A stretch of DNA of 10,189 nt from Deltaproteobacteria bacterium (GTDB lineage Bacteria; Desulfobacterota; Desulfobacteria; Desulfobacterales; Desulfatibacillaceae), in assembly GCA_019308705.1 (NCBI GenBank), contig JAFDHW010000053.1:1-10189 (forward strand). The letters run 5' to 3'. A program made the translations under genes and the position numbers. Position 1 is the stretch's first letter. Each line of letters begins with the position of its first letter. Shown piece after piece: positions 5,372 to 10,189 of this stretch. The notes below the pieces were generated by a model. That model did not search any database, was not told the origin of the DNA, and worked only from the letters and a program-made list of their open reading frames with translations.

Positions 5372-8300
5372 GTGCCTTCCAGACTGCTTTGCGACAAAAG
5401 GGACTACGAGTTGTTGACCATTGTCCGGGAGGCCCTGGACACCGAGGGGGCCGCCGCCGGGGACCGCCGGGTCTGGCACCCCTTTCTCCACCCCCACGGC
5501 ATCAAGGAACTGGCGGAGTCCCGGGGGCTTCGCATCGCCTACGCCGTGGCCCACCTTCTGGCCTCCCTGGAGGCCGGGGAGCTGGAGCAGCGGTTGAACG
5601 CCCTGCGCATCCTGCGCATGGAGGTGGTGGACACCGCCATGGGTCCCTTGCGCAGAAACACCGCCCGGGTGCTTTTGTCCGTCATGAAAGACCTGGTGCG
5701 CTCGCCCGGCGAGGGCAGGCGCCAGGTGGAGCTGGCCCACGACTTCCGCATGGCCGCCACGGGCAAGCCCCGGGTGGTGCGCGCCATGCTGAAGCGCTAC
5801 CACCTTTTGGAGATGCCCGAGGAATGGAACCAGGTGGCCTTTGACGACCATGTGCACGACGCGTTCACCAAGGGCCGCAAGACCTCCACCCACCTCATCA
5901 TGGACGCCTGGATCAAGGGCATCCGCAGGCTGAGGGTCATCTACTACAACTACGTGTCCCCGGGCGTGGCCGCCGAGCTTCTTCAGGCCGCGGCCATCAT
6001 GGGCGTCGAGGTCCGCATCGGCATCGAGTTCTCCGCCCGGTTCCGGGGCCGGTTCGCCCATCTCGTCTGGTCGCCCCGCGGCTTTCCCGATACGGAAAGC
6101 TTTCTGTGCTTTTTGGCCGAGCCGCAGGTCCAGGCCTTCATGGACCGGGGACGGGAGGTTTCCGCGTTCCAGTCCGCCTACGTGTCAAAGGCCCTGGAGG
6201 CCTTCAACCGGATCCACGCGAAGGAGTTGGCGAACCTTCTGGGGGTGGAGGTCCCGGCGCTCGACAAGGAGGATTTCCTGGAGTTCGTGGGCGCGGGCCA
6301 GCCCTCCTTGCTCCACCTCGGCTCCTACATCCACGGCAAGCTCCAGCCGGCCATGGCCGCGGCGGCCAAAACCTGGCGCGAGGCCTGGCCGGAACTGGAC
6401 GAAAAGCAAAGGGAACGGGCCCGTGCCCGGATTTCCGCCTGCAACGCCCTGGACCCCATGGCCATCGCGGACCGGTACCTGGAGCCGAAAAACAACCCGG
6501 ACCTCGAAAACCCCAACGTGCCCTCGGACGAGCCGGGGACGCCTTCCCTTTTGCGGCTGTCCCCCCGGGAGCTGGTGGACCAGCTCGCCCAATTGCACAC
6601 CGACCACAAGATCACCCTGAACCTTTCCGGGCTCCGGGCCGAGGACGTGCTGGAGATCCTCTACCAGTGCGAGGGGGCGATCACCCGGCTGGAGATTTTC
6701 AACCTCAAGGACCACGCGGCCGGCCAGACCGGCCACGTGGCGGAGATCGCCCGGCTGCAGCGGGCCGTAAACCAGGGCAACGTGGTCACCTTAAAGCAGG
6801 TGATCACCGAGATCATGGACAAGGTTTCCGCCGCGGGCGGCGCCGACGCCGAGGACAGGCTGGCAAGCCTGCGGGAGGTGCTCCACGACATCGAGTCGCT
6901 GCGGGCCTGGTACGCGGCCACGGCCCTGGAGGCGAGGATCGGCAGCGATTCCGCGGGCCGGGGCTCCAAGAGTCCGGGCATGGGCCTTGCCCTTGCCGAC
7001 ACCCTGCCCCGCCGGGCCCGGCGGCAGATCGCCAGCCCCACGAGCGCGCCCCTGGTGGTGGTGCCCATGCGCATCACGGCGTTGAAGCGCAAGACCTACC
7101 TCCCCCGGGACAAGGAAGGCCCCCTCCTCTCCCTTTTGCGCAGGCTTCCGGGCATGGAGCGCGCCGGATCCCGGGTGGTGGAGGACTGGCAAGTCCTGGA
7201 CAAGTCCATCCGCATGGAGACGCCGGGAAACATCGTTTCCCTGGGAGGAAAATCCGCGTCCACGGAGGCGCCCCTCATCCTGTTCCCGGAAAGTTCCCGC
7301 CAGCGGTCATGGGTGTCCTGGACCTACCTCAACTCCAAGGTGAAGAACGTCCTCAAGGTGCTTTTGGGCTTCGCCCCGGCGTTTCTCACCTTCTACCTCA
7401 CCAAGGAGTGGTGGGTGCTCGCCTGGCTGGGGGCGCTGATTTGGTTTTCCATCACGGGCTTGCGGAACATCCTCCAGTCCGTGCTGGGCGGAGGCGGCAT
7501 CCGGCGCTCGCCCCTCTTAAAGTGGAACGACTTGGTGTCCTGGGATCGGCTCACGGACTCGTTGTTCTTCACCGGCTTTTCCGTGCCGCTGTTGGAATAC
7601 GTGGTCAAGACGCTCCTGTGCGAGCGCGCCCTGGGGGTGACGGCCGGGGACGACCCCGTTGCCCTGTTCGCCATCCTGGCCCTGGCCAACGGCCTGTACA
7701 TCTCCGGCCACAACATGTTCCGGGGCCTGCCCCGGGCCGCGGCCGCGGGCAACTTCTTCCGCACCGTGCTCTCCATCCCCATCGCCGTGGCGGCAAACGC
7801 CGTGTTGGGGGGCGTCCTTTCCCTGGCGGGCGTTCCCGACGCCCCGGCGGTGATGCAGAAGTGGGCGGCCATCGTGTCCAAGGCCTCGTCGGACTGCGTG
7901 GCGGGGTTCATCGAGGGCCTGGCGGACCGCGCCGTGAACATGGCCCAGCGAAGGCGCGACTACCGCGACCGGTTTTCCCGCATCATGGACGCCTACGCCA
8001 CCCTGGAACTGTTGTACCCGGAGCAGCACGCCGTGGAGCTTCTGGCCGAGCCCCAAAAATTCCGCACCGCCAAGGCCGAGGCCCAGGACCTGGAAAAGAT
8101 CTTCATCATCTGCGCCCTGGACCTGGCCTACTTCTGGATGTACCAGCCCAGGGCCCGCACCGCCTTTGCCCGGTTCATGAAAAACATCCCCGAGGAGCAG
8201 CGCCGCGTCTTTTTCCTGTCCCAGAAGGTCCTGGAGGGGGAACGCCAGATCAGCCTCTTGTTCATCAACGGCCTGGTGGGGGCCAACTTCCGCCGCGCCC

Positions 8301-8380
8301 TGGCCTTTTACCTGTCGCGCGCCAAGGGGTATCTTGCCACCATGGCAGGCTACGAGGCCGCGTTCCACAAGGCCGAATAA
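5372..8380 (+). CDS. Large protein with PHP-like N-terminal segment and hydrophobic C-terminal half, function unknown
   Basis: A 1002-aa protein that I cannot name. Residues 158-236 resemble a PHP (polymerase and histidinol phosphatase) fold core: DDHVHD (158-163) like the HxH motif, a TSTH segment (171-174) before a helix, GIEFS (217-221) like the conserved GIE, and an AHLVW strand (229-233). The usual TDH motif is replaced by YYNYVSP (191-197), so metal binding is probably reduced or altered. Residues 330-650 look soluble, with a leucine-patterned stretch at 400-445 (LNLSGLRAEDVLEIL, then LEIFNLKDH). Hydrophobic segments follow at about 659-698, 728-750, 762-780 and 795-820, so the protein is probably membrane-anchored. 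The last 180 residues (850-1002) are helical and charged. The start is GTG 5372 with a good Shine-Dalgarno site. The gene runs divergently from the tRNA/TMTC block, and a DUF2284 gene follows 72 nt downstream. A role as hydrolase or scaffold is open. Confidence 0.8.
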   Translation: MPSRLLCDKRDYELLTIVREALDTEGAAAGDRRVWHPFLHPHGIKELAESRGLRIAYAVAHLLASLEAGELEQRLNALRILRMEVVDTAMGPLRRNTARVLLSVMKDLVRSPGEGRRQVELAHDFRMAATGKPRVVRAMLKRYHLLEMPEEWNQVAFDDHVHDAFTKGRKTSTHLIMDAWIKGIRRLRVIYYNYVSPGVAAELLQAAAIMGVEVRIGIEFSARFRGRFAHLVWSPRGFPDTESFLCFLAEPQVQAFMDRGREVSAFQSAYVSKALEAFNRIHAKELANLLGVEVPALDKEDFLEFVGAGQPSLLHLGSYIHGKLQPAMAAAAKTWREAWPELDEKQRERARARISACNALDPMAIADRYLEPKNNPDLENPNVPSDEPGTPSLLRLSPRELVDQLAQLHTDHKITLNLSGLRAEDVLEILYQCEGAITRLEIFNLKDHAAGQTGHVAEIARLQRAVNQGNVVTLKQVITEIMDKVSAAGGADAEDRLASLREVLHDIESLRAWYAATALEARIGSDSAGRGSKSPGMGLALADTLPRRARRQIASPTSAPLVVVPMRITALKRKTYLPRDKEGPLLSLLRRLPGMERAGSRVVEDWQVLDKSIRMETPGNIVSLGGKSASTEAPLILFPESSRQRSWVSWTYLNSKVKNVLKVLLGFAPAFLTFYLTKEWWVLAWLGALIWFSITGLRNILQSVLGGGGIRRSPLLKWNDLVSWDRLTDSLFFTGFSVPLLEYVVKTLLCERALGVTAGDDPVALFAILALANGLYISGHNMFRGLPRAAAAGNFFRTVLSIPIAVAANAVLGGVLSLAGVPDAPAVMQKWAAIVSKASSDCVAGFIEGLADRAVNMAQRRRDYRDRFSRIMDAYATLELLYPEQHAVELLAEPQKFRTAKAEAQDLEKIFIICALDLAYFWMYQPRARTAFARFMKNIPEEQRRVFFLSQKVLEGERQISLLFINGLVGANFRRALAFYLSRAKGYLATMAGYEAAFHKAE

Positions 8381-8452
8381 CTCCCGGGCCGGGCGGGAAC
8401 GCGAATAGCCGGGCGCGCCGGACCAAGGCGGCCCGCCAAGCAAAGAAACGGG

Positions 8453-9064
8453 ATGACGAACGAAAAAAACGATACCATGGGAAGCGGGATGGAAGGGGCG
8501 CTTGCGGCCCTCAAATCCCTGGCCCGGGAACTGGGCGCGAGCGGCGCGGCTTCGGTCTCGCCGGAATCCGTCACCATCCGCGACGACCTGGCCGCGGTGT
8601 GCGCGAACCCCCGGTGCCCCTACTACGGCCTGGGGGCCTCCTGCCCGCCCCACGTTCCCGGCCCGCCCGCCATGCGAACGTGGCTGGCACAGGCCCGGGG
8701 CGTCCTGGTGGCGCGTATGGACGTGCCCTCGGCCGTGCTGTTGTCCGCCCAGCGGAAGGAGGTGTTGTCCGTGCTCCACGAGACCGTGGCCGCCATAGAG
8801 GCCCGGGCGCGGGACCTGGGATTCACCCGGTCCCGGGCATTCGCCGGCGGCTCCTGCAAGACCATGTTCTGCCGCGGGCACGCCCGCTGCGCCGTGGCCG
8901 AGGGCGGCGAGTGCAGAAACCCGGACCGCGCCCGGCCGTCCATGTCCGGCTTCGGGGTGGACGTGGAGGCCATGGTCCACTCCGCGGGCTGGCCCATGGA
9001 CCCCGGCCCCGGCGACGGCGGCGAGTCCATGATGTCCGTGTTCGGCATGGTGCTTCTGGCCTGA
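8453..9064 (+). CDS. DUF2284 family predicted metal-binding protein
   Basis: A 203-aa soluble protein with two cysteine clusters typical of DUF2284. The first is C50-x4-C55-x8-C64 followed by PP (CANPRCPYYGLGASCPPHVP). The second is C135-x4-C140-x5-C146-x7-C154 (GGSCKTMFC, then RCAVAEGGEC), followed by RPSMSGFGVDV. Seven cysteines in this arrangement suit binding of an iron-sulfur cluster or another metal. The family is common in anaerobes and has no settled reaction. There is no signal peptide or membrane helix, so it is probably cytoplasmic. The ATG at 8453 lacks a strong Shine-Dalgarno site (only AACGGG abuts it); in-frame ATGs at 8477 and 8489 are alternatives and would not touch the cysteine motifs. 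It is in the same orientation as the 1002-aa gene, 72 nt after it, and may be co-transcribed. It converges with folC, leaving only 6 nt between the stop codons. Confidence 0.85.
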   Translation: MTNEKNDTMGSGMEGALAALKSLARELGASGAASVSPESVTIRDDLAAVCANPRCPYYGLGASCPPHVPGPPAMRTWLAQARGVLVARMDVPSAVLLSAQRKEVLSVLHETVAAIEARARDLGFTRSRAFAGGSCKTMFCRGHARCAVAEGGECRNPDRARPSMSGFGVDVEAMVHSAGWPMDPGPGDGGESMMSVFGMVLLA

Positions 9065-9070
9065 GACGCC

Positions 9071-10189
9071 CTATCCCATCTCGAACCCGCTGATCTTCCC
9101 CATCTTTTCCAGCGCCTCCCGGGCCTCGCCCACCACGTAGAGGGACCCGGCGCAAAGCACCACGCCGTTTTGCCCGGCGGCGGCCAGGGCCGTTTCCAGG
9201 GCCTTTGCCACCGAAGGTGCCACCCGCCGGGACACGCCCTCGGGCACCACGGAAACCAGGTCTTTAGCGGGCACGGCGCGGTTGATCCGCGGCTGGCACA
9301 GGATCACCTCCCGGGCCAGAGGAAAAAGCAGCTCCAGCATCCGCGCCCAGGGCTTGTCGTCCAGGAATCCCGCCACCACCACCACGGGCTTCTTGCCGGA
9401 AAGCTCCCGTTTGAGCGTCTTCACCAGCCCCTGCATGGCCGCCAGGTTGTGGGCCCCGTCCAGGATCACCCTCGGATGCTCGCACACCGTCTCCATCCGC
9501 CCGGGCCACCTGGCCTCGGCAATGCCTTGCCGGAGGGCTTGTTCCGGGATGCGCGCCCCGCGCTCCGCCAATGCGTGGCACCCGGCGACGACCAGGGCCG
9601 CGTTGTCCGCCTGGTGCGGTCCGGGCAGCCCCACCGAAAGGCCGGAAAGTCTCCCGCCGGGGCCGGACCAGGAGAAACCCCCGTTCTTGTTCCTGCGGAT
9701 GGCAAAGTCGCGGCCGGCCTCCAGCAGGGGCGCGCGGTTTGTCTCCACAGCCCGCCGCACCGCCGCCTTCGCCGAGGGCTGGCGCACGCCGGAAACCACC
9801 GGAACGCCGGGCTTGACGATCCCCGCCTTCTCCCCGGCGATGGCCGCCACGGTGTTGCCCAGGTACTCCCGGTGCTCCAGGCTGATGTTGGTGATGATGC
9901 AAAGCGCGGGGGTGATCACGTTGGTGGCGTCCAGCCGCCCGCCCATGCCCGTTTCCACAACGGCCCAGTCCACGCCATGCCTGGCGAACAAGGTGAAGGC
10001 CATGGCCGTGGTGTACTCGAAAAAGGTCCCCTCCCTGGGCTTTTCCGTGGCGTGGACGGCCGTAAAGGCCTCCAGCACCTCGGCGTCGGACACGGGCCGG
10101 CCGTTTATGCAAAACCGTTCGTTTATCCGCACCAGGTGGGGAGAGGTATACACTCCCACGGAATAGCCGCTCCGGGTGAGCACGGCGGA
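9071..10189 (-). CDS. folC: Bifunctional folylpolyglutamate synthase/dihydrofolate synthase, 5' end outside window
   Basis: ATP-dependent ligase adding glutamate to dihydropteroate and to folates in the cytoplasm (Mur ligase superfamily). 372 residues are visible. The frame is open to the window edge, and the first residues read SAVLTRSGYSVGVYTSPHL, which normally follow the P-loop GTNGKGS; that loop and roughly 50 residues must lie beyond base 10189. An apparent start at 10183 is an internal GTG. Visible motifs, numbered from that GTG: SPHLVRINER (14-23), VVETGMGGRLDATN (75-88, with the metal-binding glutamate), NISLEHREYLGNT (99-111), GEKAGIVKPG (117-126), LPGPHQADNAA (186-196), GRMETV (228-233), LDGAHN (241-246), GFLDDK (272-277) and the C-terminal GSLYVVGEAR (346-355). 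Where E. coli-type enzymes have Asp in the SLDH segment, this one has Glu. No key residue in the visible part is missing. It converges on the DUF2284 gene without a clear terminator between them. Confidence 0.95.
   Translation of the reverse strand, partial: SAVLTRSGYSVGVYTSPHLVRINERFCINGRPVSDAEVLEAFTAVHATEKPREGTFFEYTTAMAFTLFARHGVDWAVVETGMGGRLDATNVITPALCIITNISLEHREYLGNTVAAIAGEKAGIVKPGVPVVSGVRQPSAKAAVRRAVETNRAPLLEAGRDFAIRRNKNGGFSWSGPGGRLSGLSVGLPGPHQADNAALVVAGCHALAERGARIPEQALRQGIAEARWPGRMETVCEHPRVILDGAHNLAAMQGLVKTLKRELSGKKPVVVVAGFLDDKPWARMLELLFPLAREVILCQPRINRAVPAKDLVSVVPEGVSRRVAPSVAKALETALAAAGQNGVVLCAGSLYVVGEAREALEKMGKISGFEMG

Noticed and set aside
5200..5844. 214-aa open frame starting upstream of the 1002-aa gene
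   Set aside because: After about 60 residues it is the shifted frame of the PHP-like gene. It has no ribosome site or recognisable domain.
6106..9093. 995-aa open frame overlapping the 1002-aa gene and the DUF2284 gene
   Set aside because: Gly/Pro/Arg-rich translation typical of a shadow frame. The overlapped frames show real motifs, a good Shine-Dalgarno site and proper domain structure.
1..10189. CRISPR array, insertion sequence, prophage or defence system
   Set aside because: No regularly spaced repeats, transposase, integrase or known defence domain is visible in any frame.

Overview
The window is GC-rich DNA with long overlapping shadow ORFs in other frames. It suggests a bacterium of the deltaproteobacterial (Desulfobacterota-like) type. 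This placement is an inference from gene content and codon style: an enoyl-CoA isomerase, a DUF2284 metal-binding protein, TMTC-like TPR membrane proteins and GC-rich third codon positions. No marker gene in the window fixes the taxonomy.

Layout. Bases 1-189 are non-coding and hold a nested inverted-repeat element and a terminator-like stem. The block from about 190 to 5190 is transcribed leftwards (minus strand). In transcription order it holds a probable sigma70-type promoter, a tRNA-Arg(CCG) with encoded CCA, a strong intrinsic terminator, a TMTC-like membrane/TPR protein (613 aa), a decayed remnant of a third TMTC-like gene, a second intact TMTC-like paralogue (632 aa), and a small enoyl-CoA hydratase/isomerase-family protein. 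Bases 5144-5371 form a divergent, locally AT-rich intergenic region. The block from 5372 to 9064 is transcribed rightwards: a 1002-aa protein with a PHP-like N-terminal segment and a hydrophobic C-terminal half, and a 203-aa DUF2284 cysteine-cluster protein. Almost touching its 3' end, on the opposite strand, is a bifunctional folylpolyglutamate/dihydrofolate synthase (FolC) whose N-terminus lies beyond the right edge.

How the genes may work together. The two TMTC-like proteins are probably GT-C-fold, polyprenyl-phosphate-sugar-dependent glycosyltransferases with TPR tails. They arose by tandem duplication, and a third copy has collapsed between them. The isomerase (fatty-acid metabolism), FolC (folate metabolism) and tRNA are housekeeping genes with no evident functional link to them. 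The 1002-aa protein is the least understood gene here and the best candidate for something undescribed.
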